DNA from: Oscillospiraceae bacterium
Lineage (GTDB): Bacteria; Bacillota; Clostridia; Oscillospirales; Acutalibacteraceae
Reading direction: 5' to 3'
Assembly (NCBI GenBank): GCA_029012165.1
Contig: JAQXLO010000104.1
Coordinates: 1-14,232 of the forward strand
Length of the DNA: 14,232 nucleotides
Part shown: positions 6,623-13,527 of the stretch, one piece after another
Layout: every line of letters begins with the position of its first letter
Numbering within the stretch: position 1 is the stretch's first letter
Made by a program: the position numbers and the translations under genes
The notes under the pieces: generated by a model
The model's database searches: none
Seen by the model: only the letters and a program-made list of their open reading frames with translations
What the model was told of the DNA's origin: nothing

Positions 6623-6677
6623 ACGAGCAGCGTCACGGCGTCGAACCGTTTCGCTGCTCGTATGCTTGCTGTTTTTT
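6623..6677 (+). terminator. Interrupted stem-loop followed by T-run, terminator-like
   Basis: ACGAGCAGCG (6623-6632) pairs with CGCTGCTCGT (6652-6661), and ACGG (6635-6638) with CCGT (6646-6649), leaving a 2x2 mismatch and the loop CGTCGAA. Six T follow at 6672-6677. The core is homologous to the hairpin at 6322-6356 but the outer stem sequence differs while remaining paired. Confidence 0.45.
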
Positions 6678-6721
6678 CGGGCTCGGAGTACTTTTGTACG
6701 CCTATCGCCCGAAGAAAACAG
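6669..6721. repeat. Long inverted repeat
   Basis: CTGTTTTTTCGGGC (6669-6682) is complementary to GCCCGAAGAAAACAG (6707-6721) with one bulged base. The interior also contains GTAC-TTTT-GTAC. On the minus strand, reading out of oadB, the distal arm carries an A-run rather than a U-run, so it is not a classical terminator for that operon. Confidence 0.5.
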
Positions 6722-6750
6722 CATCGGGCATCCTTTCTCGCCAGCCTGCC

Positions 6751-6780
6751 AGTTTGTCGAAAATGCTTTTTCGACAAGCT
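6751..6780 (-). terminator. Stem-loop downstream of oadB, possible terminator
   Basis: AGTTTGTCGAAAA (6751-6763) pairs with TTTTCGACAAGCT (6768-6780) through 13 positions with one G-U pair and the loop TGCT. Directly adjacent, GAAACGG (6781-6787) pairs with CCGTTTC (6802-6808). Both lie 23-80 bases past the oadB stop on the minus strand, where a terminator is expected, though neither has a clean U-run on that strand. Confidence 0.4.
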
Positions 6781-6830
6781 GAAACGGTACCCATTCGGAT
6801 GCCGTTTCAAATGACGTTAAAAGCCAAAAA

Positions 6831-8003
6831 TTAACCGAACACGTACAGCAGGAAACCTGCCGCCACAGCGGAGCCGATGACGCCGGCCACATTGGGTCCC
6901 ATGGCGTGCATCAGAAGGAAATTGGACGGGTTCGCTTTCTGCCCCTCTACCTGTGCCACACGGGCAGCCATGGGAACAGCTGAAACACCTGCGGAGCCGA
7001 TCAGAGGATTGATCTTGCCGCCGGAAAGCTTGCACATCAGCTTGCCGAAAAGCAAGCCGCCGATGGTGGCAAAGCAGAATGCCAGCAGACCAAGAATGAT
7101 GATCTTGATCGTTTCCCAAGAAAGGAATCGGTTATACACTGCCGTTGCACCGACCGAAATGCCTAAGAAAATCGTGATGATGTTCATCAGTGCATTCTGC
7201 GCCGTATCTGCCAATCTGTCCGTCACGCCGCACTCCTTGAGCAAATTGCCGAGCATCAGACAGCCGATCAGGGACGCAACGGAAGGAAGAATCAGCACGG
7301 TCAGGATCGTCACCGCAATGGGGAAGATGATCTTGACGGTTTTGGGAACGGGCTTCAAGGTATCCATCTTGATTTCCCGTTCTTTCTTGGTGGTCAGCAA
7401 GCGCATCAGCGGAGGCTGGATCAGCGGGATCAGCGCCATGTAGGAATACGCCGCAATGGCGATGGGACCCAAATACTCGGGTGCCAAGGTCTTGGTCACG
7501 AAGATTGCCGTCGGTCCGTCTGCGCCGCCGATAATGGCAATTGCCGCCGCAACATTGGTGTCAAAGCCCAGAACAACCGCCAAAATCAGAGCGCAGTAAA
7601 TACCGAACTGCGCCGCCGCACCGAGAAGCAGAGACTTGGGGTTGGAAAGAAGCGGTCCGAAATCCGTCATGGCACCAACGCCTAAGAAGATCAGCGACGG
7701 ATAGATGCCGGTTTTGACGCCGATATACAGATAGTCCAAAAAGCCGCCGTCATGCAAAATGTCGGCATAGCTGATACTCGTTCCGCTCCACAGCTCCGGA
7801 TGGTACAGCCCGGCCACCGGGAGGTTGGTCAGCAGCATACCGAACGCAATGCCGACAAGAAGAAGCGGTTCAAATTTTTTACGAATACCGAGGTAGAGCA
7901 GTACACAGGCAATGCCGATCATGACAAACTGACGCCAGTCTGCAAGACCGAAAAAGCCGGAATTCTCCCACAAGCCTCGGAGTGAATCCACGATCATCTG
8001 CAT
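6831..8003 (-). CDS. oadB: Na+-translocating decarboxylase beta subunit (OadB)
   Basis: 390 residues, a normal length for OadB/GcdB/MmdB. Start ATG at 8003-8001, with AAAGGGGGA at 8011-8019 overlapping the stop codon of the biotin carrier gene. The protein is a polytopic membrane subunit with about nine or more hydrophobic segments. It carries the diagnostic GGADGPTAIFV motif (159-169), with Asp162 corresponding to the Asp implicated in Na+ and proton coupling in Klebsiella OadB. It also has GVGAMTDFGP (108-117) and the C-terminal SAGVSAVPMAARV (337-349). It decarboxylates carboxybiotin on the carrier protein and uses that energy to pump Na+ outward. It is the last gene of the operon. Sequence alone does not separate the oxaloacetate, glutaconyl-CoA and methylmalonyl-CoA forms; the alpha subunit at 8710 points to oxaloacetate. 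Confidence 0.94.
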   Translation of the reverse strand: MQMIVDSLRGLWENSGFFGLADWRQFVMIGIACVLLYLGIRKKFEPLLLVGIAFGMLLTNLPVAGLYHPELWSGTSISYADILHDGGFLDYLYIGVKTGIYPSLIFLGVGAMTDFGPLLSNPKSLLLGAAAQFGIYCALILAVVLGFDTNVAAAIAIIGGADGPTAIFVTKTLAPEYLGPIAIAAYSYMALIPLIQPPLMRLLTTKKEREIKMDTLKPVPKTVKIIFPIAVTILTVLILPSVASLIGCLMLGNLLKECGVTDRLADTAQNALMNIITIFLGISVGATAVYNRFLSWETIKIIILGLLAFCFATIGGLLFGKLMCKLSGGKINPLIGSAGVSAVPMAARVAQVEGQKANPSNFLLMHAMGPNVAGVIGSAVAAGFLLYVFG

Positions 8004-8017
8004 CAGACGATCCCCCT

Positions 8018-8395
8018 TTAACCCAGAGTCACCAGCGGTGCGCCTGTGGTTACGGACGCACCCTTGGAGGTATGGATCGCCTTAACAACGCCGTCATTCG
8101 GTGCAACGATCTCATTTTCCATCTTCATCGCTTCGATCAAAAGAAGGATCTGACCCTTTTTCACACTTTCGCCGACGCTGACCTTCACATCCACCACACT
8201 GCCCGGAAGCGGTGCGCAAACAGCATCTGCCCCTGCGGCAACGGGTGCTGCCGCAGCTGCCGGAACAGGCGTGGGTGCGGCCGCTGCCGCTGTCGGTGCG
8301 GGAGCCGCTGCTGCATATTCATCCACAAGGATTGCTTCGCCACGCTCCACTTCCACCTCATAGATCTTGTCTCTCAGCCGTACTTTATACTTCAT
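8018..8395 (-). CDS. Biotin carboxyl carrier protein of the decarboxylase
   Basis: 125 residues. The N-terminal 27 residues are a short charged and beta-rich segment. Residues 28-60 are an Ala/Pro linker typical of mobile biotin arms. Residues 61-125 form the biotinyl domain with the canonical EAMKMEN site, so Lys91 should be biotinylated by BirA. It shuttles CO2 from the alpha subunit to OadB. In enterobacterial OadA this domain is fused to the C-terminus of the alpha subunit; here it is separate, as in glutaconyl-CoA and methylmalonyl-CoA decarboxylases and many clostridial systems. Its start overlaps the end of the gamma-like gene by 11 bases, and its stop overlaps the oadB ribosome binding site, so synthesis of the subunits is coupled. 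Confidence 0.94.
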   Translation of the reverse strand: MKYKVRLRDKIYEVEVERGEAILVDEYAAAAPAPTAAAAAPTPVPAAAAAPVAAGADAVCAPLPGSVVDVKVSVGESVKKGQILLLIEAMKMENEIVAPNDGVVKAIHTSKGASVTTGAPLVTLG

Positions 8396-8693
8396 CTTTC
8401 TTCACCTCTCTGATCGAAATAAACCGCAGTTCCTCCAGCGGAATCCCGCTTTCGTCTGCCACAATCGCCATAATCATGGCGGCATCCCGTTCGGACACGT
8501 TTTGCAAAATAACCTCCGGGATTTCCTTTTTGGCCGCCGGAGCCGGTGCCGATTCAGCCGCCGGCGCTTTCTCCGATTCTCTGATCGAAAATGCCTTGTT
8601 CATGACCGCAATAAACGCCATCAGAATCAAAAGCACAAGAAATACAAGAACAAAGCCGATCAGGGAGTTGGCCAGTAATGTCGTAAAGGACAT
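8385..8693 (-). CDS. Na+-pump decarboxylase gamma/delta subunit (OadG-like)
   Basis: 102 residues. Start ATG at 8693-8691 with an AAAGGGGA ribosome binding site a few bases upstream. One N-terminal membrane helix (about residues 8-33) is followed by a charged stretch, an Ala/Pro linker (43-55), and a small soluble C-terminal region of about 45 residues (SERDAAMIMAIVADESG, 67-83). This is the OadG/MmdD architecture: a single-span subunit that holds the alpha subunit and biotin carrier to the membrane-embedded beta subunit. Primary sequence is poorly conserved in this family, so the call rests on architecture and position between oadA and the biotin carrier gene. It overlaps the carrier gene by 11 bases. 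Confidence 0.85.
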   Translation of the reverse strand: MSFTTLLANSLIGFVLVFLVLLILMAFIAVMNKAFSIRESEKAPAAESAPAPAAKKEIPEVILQNVSERDAAMIMAIVADESGIPLEELRFISIREVKKDEV

Positions 8694-8709
8694 TCTCTAT
8701 TCCCCTTTC

Positions 8710-10092
8710 TCAATCAATGCGTTCAATGAAGTAGGACGCTTTGCGATTTTCTTTTTCCGCACGCTTCTCAAAGAATTTCTCTGCAACCTGCGGGAAGGCG
8801 ATATAGGACAGCACGTCCTCATCGCTGCGTGCCTTATCCCCCAACTCCGCCTTGGTCTTTTCAAACAGAGGCTCTAAGGTGTCGGCAAATCGGCCCTGAA
8901 TCGGTTTTTCGCCGTCCAAAATCTTTGCGGCAACTTCCTTGTCGATCTTGCCGGGTGCCTTGCCGTATTCGCCGCGGACGTACGCCTTGACTTCCTTCGT
9001 CACAGTTTTGTATCGCTCGCCGTTGAGCACGTTCTGGGTCGCCTGCACGCCGACCATCTGGCTCATGGGCGTCACGAGGGGCGGATAGCCGAGATCCGCA
9101 CGGACACGGGGCGTCTCCGCAAGCACGTCGTTAAAGCGGTCAATGGCGTTGAGCGCCTTGAGCTGGTTAATCAAGTTGGACAGCATACCGCCGGGGATCT
9201 GATAGTTCAGACAGTCGGAATCCGTGGTGAGCACGATGGGGTCGAGAAGTCCCGACTCGATATACTCATCCCGGATAGGCAGAAAGAAGTCCTTGATGCT
9301 TTTGATAACACTCTGGTCAAGACCGGTGTCATAGCCCATCTGGGAGAGGGCAAAGTGCAAAGACTCCGTTGCCGGCTGAGATGTGCCGCCGGAGAAGCAG
9401 GAGATTGCCGTGTCAATGACGTCTGCGCCCGCTTCCACCGCCTTTAAAACCGTCATGTATGCAAGTCCTGCGGTGCAGTGCGTGTGTACCACCACGGGAA
9501 GCTTGACCGTTTCCTTGATGGCTTTCACCAAATCGAACGCCTCCTGCGGCGTCATCACGCCCGCCATGTCCTTGATGCAGATGGAGGACGCACCCAGCTT
9601 TTCCATCTCCTTGACGGTCTTGACGTAGTTTTCGATGGAGTGCACAGGGCTGGTGGTGTAGGAAATGGTGGCCGACGCCTCTGCGCCGCACTTCACCGCC
9701 TCTTCCATAGCGACACGAATGTTGCGTGTGTCATTCAAAGCGTCAAAAATGCGGATGATGTTGATACCATTGGAAACACTGTGCTGGATAAACTTGCGCA
9801 CAACATCGTCCGGGTAGTGCTTGTAGCCCAAGAGATTCTGTCCGCGCAGGAGCATCTGCAGTTTGGTATTGGGCATTTTTTCACGGATCTTGCGCAATCT
9901 TTCCCACGGATCCTCGTCCAAAAAGCGCAGGCAGCTGTCAAACGTGGCACCGCCCCAACACTCAACGGAATAATATCCGGCCTTGTCCATTGTTTCCAAA
10001 ATGGGTGCAAATTTTTCAAACGGAAGTCGGGTTGCGATCTGTGACTGGTTCGCATCCCGCAGTACCGTTTCTGTAAATCCGACCTTTTTCAT
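8710..10092 (-). CDS. oadA: Oxaloacetate decarboxylase alpha subunit, carboxyltransferase only
   Basis: 460 residues. The ATG at 10092-10090 is chosen because GGAGG (10098-10102, minus strand) lies 5 bases upstream; a TTG at 10104 would overlap that site. The protein is a TIM-barrel carboxyltransferase of the pyruvate carboxylase/OadA/transcarboxylase 5S family. It has RDANQS (12-17, metal-binding Asp13), the catalytic-lysine motif IKDMAG (Lys174) and the metal-binding pair His203 and His205 in HTHCTAG. It transfers the carboxyl group of oxaloacetate to biotin, leaving pyruvate. It stops after the barrel and conserved C-terminal helical region and has no biotinyl domain, which is supplied by the separate carrier gene. 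This fold argues against a methylmalonyl-CoA or glutaconyl-CoA decarboxylase, whose alpha subunits are crotonase-like. First gene of a four-gene operon. Confidence 0.93.
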   Translation of the reverse strand: MKKVGFTETVLRDANQSQIATRLPFEKFAPILETMDKAGYYSVECWGGATFDSCLRFLDEDPWERLRKIREKMPNTKLQMLLRGQNLLGYKHYPDDVVRKFIQHSVSNGINIIRIFDALNDTRNIRVAMEEAVKCGAEASATISYTTSPVHSIENYVKTVKEMEKLGASSICIKDMAGVMTPQEAFDLVKAIKETVKLPVVVHTHCTAGLAYMTVLKAVEAGADVIDTAISCFSGGTSQPATESLHFALSQMGYDTGLDQSVIKSIKDFFLPIRDEYIESGLLDPIVLTTDSDCLNYQIPGGMLSNLINQLKALNAIDRFNDVLAETPRVRADLGYPPLVTPMSQMVGVQATQNVLNGERYKTVTKEVKAYVRGEYGKAPGKIDKEVAAKILDGEKPIQGRFADTLEPLFEKTKAELGDKARSDEDVLSYIAFPQVAEKFFEKRAEKENRKASYFIERID

Positions 10093-10097
10093 GTTCG

Positions 10098-10102
10098 CCT
10101 CC
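10098..10102 (-). promoter_or_regulatory. Ribosome binding site that fixes the oadA start
   Basis: GGAGG on the minus strand, 5 bases before the ATG at 10092. It overlaps an in-frame TTG that would otherwise give a start four codons longer, so the shorter start is preferred. Confidence 0.85.
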
Positions 10103-10132
10103 AAAATTCAATCCCAAATTTTTTCATTTTAT

Positions 10133-10160
10133 ATTATACCAAAAGCGCCCAAAAAGTCAA
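10133..10160 (-). promoter_or_regulatory. Promoter of the oad operon with extended -10
   Basis: On the minus strand, TTGACT (10155-10160) and TATAAT (10133-10138) are 16 bases apart, and TGG directly precedes the -10, giving an extended -10. Transcription would start near 10126, about 34 bases before oadA. It lies between the arg operon terminator and oadA, so the two operons appear independently transcribed. Confidence 0.82.
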
Positions 10161-10210
10161 TGATAAAAATGGTCATAAAGGTATATTTTTGCAGATATAG
10201 CCTCTCCAAT

Positions 10211-10247
10211 ACAAAAGAAATCGCCGCTGTCTTTGTGGACAACGGCG
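10211..10247 (-). terminator. Intrinsic terminator of the arg operon
   Basis: On the minus strand, CGCCGTTGTC (10247-10238) pairs with GACAGCGGCG (10231-10222) with one G-U pair and a 6-base loop, followed by ATTTCTTTTGT. It begins 13 bases after the argD stop codon. Confidence 0.82.
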
Positions 10248-10259
10248 GTTGAAGCTATG

Positions 10260-11426
10260 TTACTGTTCGATGACTTCTTTCAGAATTGCGATGGCTTTTT
10301 CGAGCTGTTCCATCGGGATATTCAGCGCAGGAAGCAGACGCACCTTGGTTTTGGCGGTCAGGCAAACAACGCCTTTTTCCCGGCAGGCGTTTACGATCTC
10401 CCCGGCGGGCTTCTCCGTTTCGATACCGAGCATCAGTCCCAAACCACTGACGGACTTGACGCCCTTGGTATTTTGCAATGTTTCGCAAATATATGCACTC
10501 TTTTCCCGCACAGACTGCAAAAGCGCCTCATCGATCTGCGAAAGAACGTACAGCGCACCGGCCGCACAAACGGGATTGCCGCCGAAGGTGGAGCCGTGAC
10601 TGCCGGCATCCAAGGTATTCTGCACCTTTTCTCCGAGCAGGGTCGCCCCCATGGGCAGTCCGCCCGCAAGACCCTTCGCAGTGGAGACGATGTCCGGCTG
10701 AATGCCGTAGCGCATATAGGCATACAGCGCACCGCAGCGACCGTTGCCGGTCTGCACCTCGTCGATGACAAGCAGCATATTTTTCTCTCGGCAAAGCGCC
10801 TCCACGCCGTGCACAAAATCTTCGTCCAGACTGCACACGCCGCCCTCGCCCTGCACCAGTTCCATCATCACCGCACAGCAGTCGTTTTCTTCGGAAAGCC
10901 GCTTGACGGAATCCAAATCGTTGGCGGTGGCATAGACAAAGCCCGGCGTGAACGGTTCAAACTTCGTATGGAACACGTCCTGTCCCGTTGCTGCCAAAGT
11001 CGTGACGGTTCTGCCGTGGAAGCTGTTTTTCAGCGTGATGATCGTGCTGTGGGAAGCATCGCCGTAAATGTCGAACGCATACTTTCTTGCGCATTTGATC
11101 GCCGCTTCATTGGCTTCCGCACCGGAATTGCCGAAGAAAACTTTCTTCATTCCTGTGCGTGCGCATAGGGTCTGCGCCAGTTCTGCCTGCGGGCTGGTAA
11201 AATACAGGTTGGAGGCATGGGGAAGCCGGGTCAACTGTGCCGTTACCGCTTCAACCCAGCCGTCATCTGCCACCCCGAGACCGTTGACCGCAATCCCTGT
11301 GCCGAGATCGATATATTCCTTGCCGTTCTCGTCCCAAAGCAGAGAGCCCTTACCCTTTGTAAACACTACATCAGCACGCTTGTAGGTGCCGGCAATATAT
11401 TCCTTGTCCAGTTGCTGAATCTGCAT
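10260..11426 (-). CDS. argD: Acetylornithine aminotransferase
   Basis: 388 residues. The ATG at 11426-11424 is preceded by GAGG (11433-11436), which overlaps the argB stop; a GTG at 11438 four codons earlier would swallow this site. It is a class III, fold-type I PLP enzyme with FFGNSGAEANEAAIK (97-111), the PLP-contacting IDEVQTG (Asp222) and the Schiff-base lysine Lys251 in STAKGLAGG. It also has SFHGRT (135-140) and HGSTFGGNP further on. It transaminates N-acetylglutamate semialdehyde with glutamate to N-acetylornithine, the fourth step of arginine synthesis. The start is 8 bases beyond the argB stop, and the gene is last in argCJBD, followed by a terminator. Related ornithine or succinylornithine aminotransferases are possible by sequence, but the operon makes ArgD the best call. 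Confidence 0.95.
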   Translation of the reverse strand: MQIQQLDKEYIAGTYKRADVVFTKGKGSLLWDENGKEYIDLGTGIAVNGLGVADDGWVEAVTAQLTRLPHASNLYFTSPQAELAQTLCARTGMKKVFFGNSGAEANEAAIKCARKYAFDIYGDASHSTIITLKNSFHGRTVTTLAATGQDVFHTKFEPFTPGFVYATANDLDSVKRLSEENDCCAVMMELVQGEGGVCSLDEDFVHGVEALCREKNMLLVIDEVQTGNGRCGALYAYMRYGIQPDIVSTAKGLAGGLPMGATLLGEKVQNTLDAGSHGSTFGGNPVCAAGALYVLSQIDEALLQSVREKSAYICETLQNTKGVKSVSGLGLMLGIETEKPAGEIVNACREKGVVCLTAKTKVRLLPALNIPMEQLEKAIAILKEVIEQ

Positions 11427-11432
11427 AACTAT

Positions 11433-11436
11433 CCTC
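11433..11436 (-). promoter_or_regulatory. Ribosome binding site that fixes the argD start
   Basis: GAGG on the minus strand, overlapping the argB TGA (11435-11437) and 6 bases before the argD ATG. It supports ATG 11426 over GTG 11438 and couples argD translation to argB. Confidence 0.75.
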
Positions 11437-12289
11437 ACTTAATAAACATGGTTCCCAAACCTTCATCGGTCAGGATCTCAATGATGATGGAATGCGGCAC
11501 TCTGCCGTCAATGATGAATACCTTGTGTACGCCGCAGTGCAGGGCATGGACACAGCAGTCCACCTTCGGGATCATGCCGCCCTGGATGATTCCTTCTGCC
11601 TTATACTTCTCCACATCCGCCATGGTGACCGTTTTAATCAGGGAGTCGGGATCCTTGACGTCACGCAGAAGTCCCGCAATATCGGTCATACTGATAAGGG
11701 TCTCCGCACCCAGCGCACCGGCGATTTCCGCCGCCGCAGTATCGGCGTTTACGTTGTATACATTGCCCTCTGCGTCACACGCAACGGTGGAAACAACGGG
11801 GATATATCCCTTGTCCAGCACATCCAGAATCATCTGCGGATCCACCTTTTGGATCGCACCGACAAAGCCGAGGGCTTCGTCCTGCATGGTCGCCTTGAGC
11901 ATCTGTCCGTCGATGCCGGAAAGACCGATGGCCTTGCCGCCGTATGTTCCGATCAGGTTGACAAGGCTCTTGTTTACCTTCCCCGCCAAAACCATTTGGA
12001 CGTATTCCGCCGTCTCCTCGTCCGTGACACGCAGACCGTTGACAAACTCACTCTCCTTGCCCACGAGCTTGAGCAAGCCGGAAATCTCAGGACCGCCGCC
12101 GTGGATCAAGACGACCCTTAATCCCACAAGATGCAAAAGCACGATGTCCCGCATGACGGATTTTTTCAGTTCCGGGTCGATCATGGCGTTGCCGCCGTAC
12201 TTGACGACCACGATCTTATTGTGATACTTTTCAATATAGGGCAGCGCCTGCACCAAAATCTTCGCTCGCTGTGCGTTGGTAAATTCCAT
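11435..12289 (-). CDS. argB: Acetylglutamate kinase
   Basis: 284 residues. ATG at 12289-12287; AGGAGG (12297-12302) sits 7 bases upstream and touches the argJ stop. It is an amino acid kinase fold protein with the phosphate-binding Lys30 in VVVKYGGNAM (27-36), the glycine-rich loop HGGGPEI (63-69) and Arg87 in NGLRVTD. It phosphorylates N-acetylglutamate, the committed and regulated step of the acetylated pathway. The first 25 residues form a predicted helix ahead of the kinase core. That extension is known in arginine-inhibited NAGKs (for example Thermotoga and Pseudomonas) and absent from the insensitive E. coli enzyme, so feedback inhibition by arginine is likely, as expected when ArgJ recycles the acetyl group. 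Confidence 0.96.
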   Translation of the reverse strand: MEFTNAQRAKILVQALPYIEKYHNKIVVVKYGGNAMIDPELKKSVMRDIVLLHLVGLRVVLIHGGGPEISGLLKLVGKESEFVNGLRVTDEETAEYVQMVLAGKVNKSLVNLIGTYGGKAIGLSGIDGQMLKATMQDEALGFVGAIQKVDPQMILDVLDKGYIPVVSTVACDAEGNVYNVNADTAAAEIAGALGAETLISMTDIAGLLRDVKDPDSLIKTVTMADVEKYKAEGIIQGGMIPKVDCCVHALHCGVHKVFIIDGRVPHSIIIEILTDEGLGTMFIK

Positions 12290-12301
12290 TGTATTGCCTC
12301 C

Positions 12302-13513
12302 TCAGGTGCGGTAGTCGCCGTTGATCTTGACGTAGTCATAGGTCAGGTCACAGCCAAATGCGGATGCGCAGGCATCGCCGGACTTGAGGTCGATGTCGAT
12401 GGATATCTCATCACGCATCAGCACTTCCTTGGCAAGGGGCTCGCTGAAGTCGGTGCCCATCCCATCCTTACAAACCAGAACGGAACCGGCGTCGGAGTGA
12501 AACTGCACATCGATCTTGTGGATATCCACGGGAGCGCCGCTGTAGCCGATGGCACAGAGAACACGTCCCCAGTTGGCGTCGGCGCCGAACATGGCGGCCT
12601 TTAAAAGGCTGGAGCAAATCACGGACTTGGACACCGTGCGGGCAATCGCATCGGTCTCGGCATGAGAAACGCTGCACACCAAAAGCTTGGTCGCACCCTC
12701 CCCGTCTGCGGCGATCTTTTTAGAAATAATGGTGCAAAGCTCCTTCAAGGCTTTGCAAAAAACGTCGAAGTCCTCGCCCGCTTCGCTGATGCAGGGATTC
12801 TCCGCCATGCCGTTGGCAAGGATAACCACCATATCATTGGTGGATGTGTCGCCGTCAATGCTGATCATATTAAATGTATCGACAATGGTAGCGGAAAGTG
12901 CCTTTTGCAGCATTTCCGGGGTGATCGCCGTATCCGTTGTCAAAAAGCAAAGCATGGTTGCCATGTTGGGATGAATCATGCCGGAACCCTTGGCGATGCC
13001 GCCCATGGAGCAAACCTTGCCGCCGATCTCGAAAGAAACCGCCACTTCCTTTAACTGTGTGTCCGTGGTCATGATGGCGTGCGCCGCATCCTTGCTGTTT
13101 TCGCCCAAGCCGTCCACCAAGCTCTGCATCCCGTCGGCGATGGGATCAAGGGTCATCTGCTGTCCGATCACGCCGGTGGAGGCAACGACCACATCCTTTG
13201 CACTGATGCCCGTATACTGCTCCACAAGAGCGCACATCCCCTGCGCAATCTCCGTACCGTTGGCGTTGCAGGTGTTGGCATTGCCGCTGTTGCAGATCAC
13301 CGCCTGGGCATAGCCGTCGGAAATGTTCGCCTTGGTCACGGCAATGGGAGCGCCCTTGACAAGGTTTGTCGTGTAGGTTGCCGCCGCAGCCGCACGGGTC
13401 TGGCTGACGATCAGCGCCAAGTCTTTCTTTGTTTTATTTTTACGGATGCCGCAATGCACACCCGAAGCTTGAAATCCCTTTGCGGCACAGATGCCGCCTT
13501 TGATCAATTCCAC
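12302..13513 (-). CDS. argJ: Bifunctional glutamate N-acetyltransferase / ornithine acetyltransferase
   Basis: 403 residues. The GTG at 13513-13511 is the preferred start: AAAGGAGGA (13521-13529) lies 7 bases upstream, and ArgJ proteins normally begin just before the motif seen here, IKGGICAAKGFQASGVHCG. A longer frame from 13582 would run inside argC. The self-cleavage site is clear: KGSGMIHPNMATML, with Thr186 as the N-terminal nucleophile after cleavage following Ala185, so the product should mature into alpha and beta chains. The ending YDYVKINGDYRT is typical. ArgJ moves the acetyl group from acetylornithine to glutamate, making the pathway cyclic; some members also use acetyl-CoA. No argA is visible. 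The gene overlaps no neighbour but shares ribosome binding site bases with the argC stop. Confidence 0.96.
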   Translation of the reverse strand: MELIKGGICAAKGFQASGVHCGIRKNKTKKDLALIVSQTRAAAAATYTTNLVKGAPIAVTKANISDGYAQAVICNSGNANTCNANGTEIAQGMCALVEQYTGISAKDVVVASTGVIGQQMTLDPIADGMQSLVDGLGENSKDAAHAIMTTDTQLKEVAVSFEIGGKVCSMGGIAKGSGMIHPNMATMLCFLTTDTAITPEMLQKALSATIVDTFNMISIDGDTSTNDMVVILANGMAENPCISEAGEDFDVFCKALKELCTIISKKIAADGEGATKLLVCSVSHAETDAIARTVSKSVICSSLLKAAMFGADANWGRVLCAIGYSGAPVDIHKIDVQFHSDAGSVLVCKDGMGTDFSEPLAKEVLMRDEISIDIDLKSGDACASAFGCDLTYDYVKINGDYRT

Positions 13514-13521
13514 TGTTATAT

Positions 13522-13527
13522 CCTCCT
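13522..13527 (-). promoter_or_regulatory. Ribosome binding site that fixes the argJ GTG start
   Basis: AGGAGG on the minus strand just upstream of the argJ GTG and adjacent to the argC TAA (13528-13530). It is a full-strength site that explains use of a GTG start and indicates coupling to argC. Confidence 0.85.

Larger units (their letters stand above)
6074..6830. other. 757-bp intergenic region between convergent operons, repeats and stem-loops, no credible gene
   Basis: This stretch separates the plus-strand DarA-like gene from the minus-strand oadB. It holds two copies of a 176-bp palindromic element, a diverged homologous flank after each, and at least four further stem-loops up to 6808. 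Open frames here on both strands are low-complexity translations of the repeats, lack ribosome binding sites, and restart at equivalent places in each copy. Confidence 0.8.

Noticed and set aside
5895..6782. Plus-strand frames of 164 and 124 codons over the repeats
   Set aside because: Both encode the same low-complexity text from the duplicated element; no start signal, and the first overlaps the DarA-like gene out of frame.
5834..6892. 352-codon minus-strand open frame across the DarA-like gene, both repeats and the oadB end
   Set aside because: It repeats the same peptide block (SPPCEGGWRGVSLVGRVF) once per repeat copy, overlaps real genes at both ends and has no ribosome binding site. 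It is a translation of the repeat element.
10093..10259. Small gene between argD and oadA
   Set aside because: The gap is explained by the argD terminator and the oad promoter; the overlapping 89-codon plus-strand frame starts within oadA antisense and lacks a ribosome binding site.
10233..11168. 311-codon plus-strand frame antisense to argD
   Set aside because: Begins inside the arg terminator and runs antisense through a clear PLP aminotransferase; no recognisable domain.
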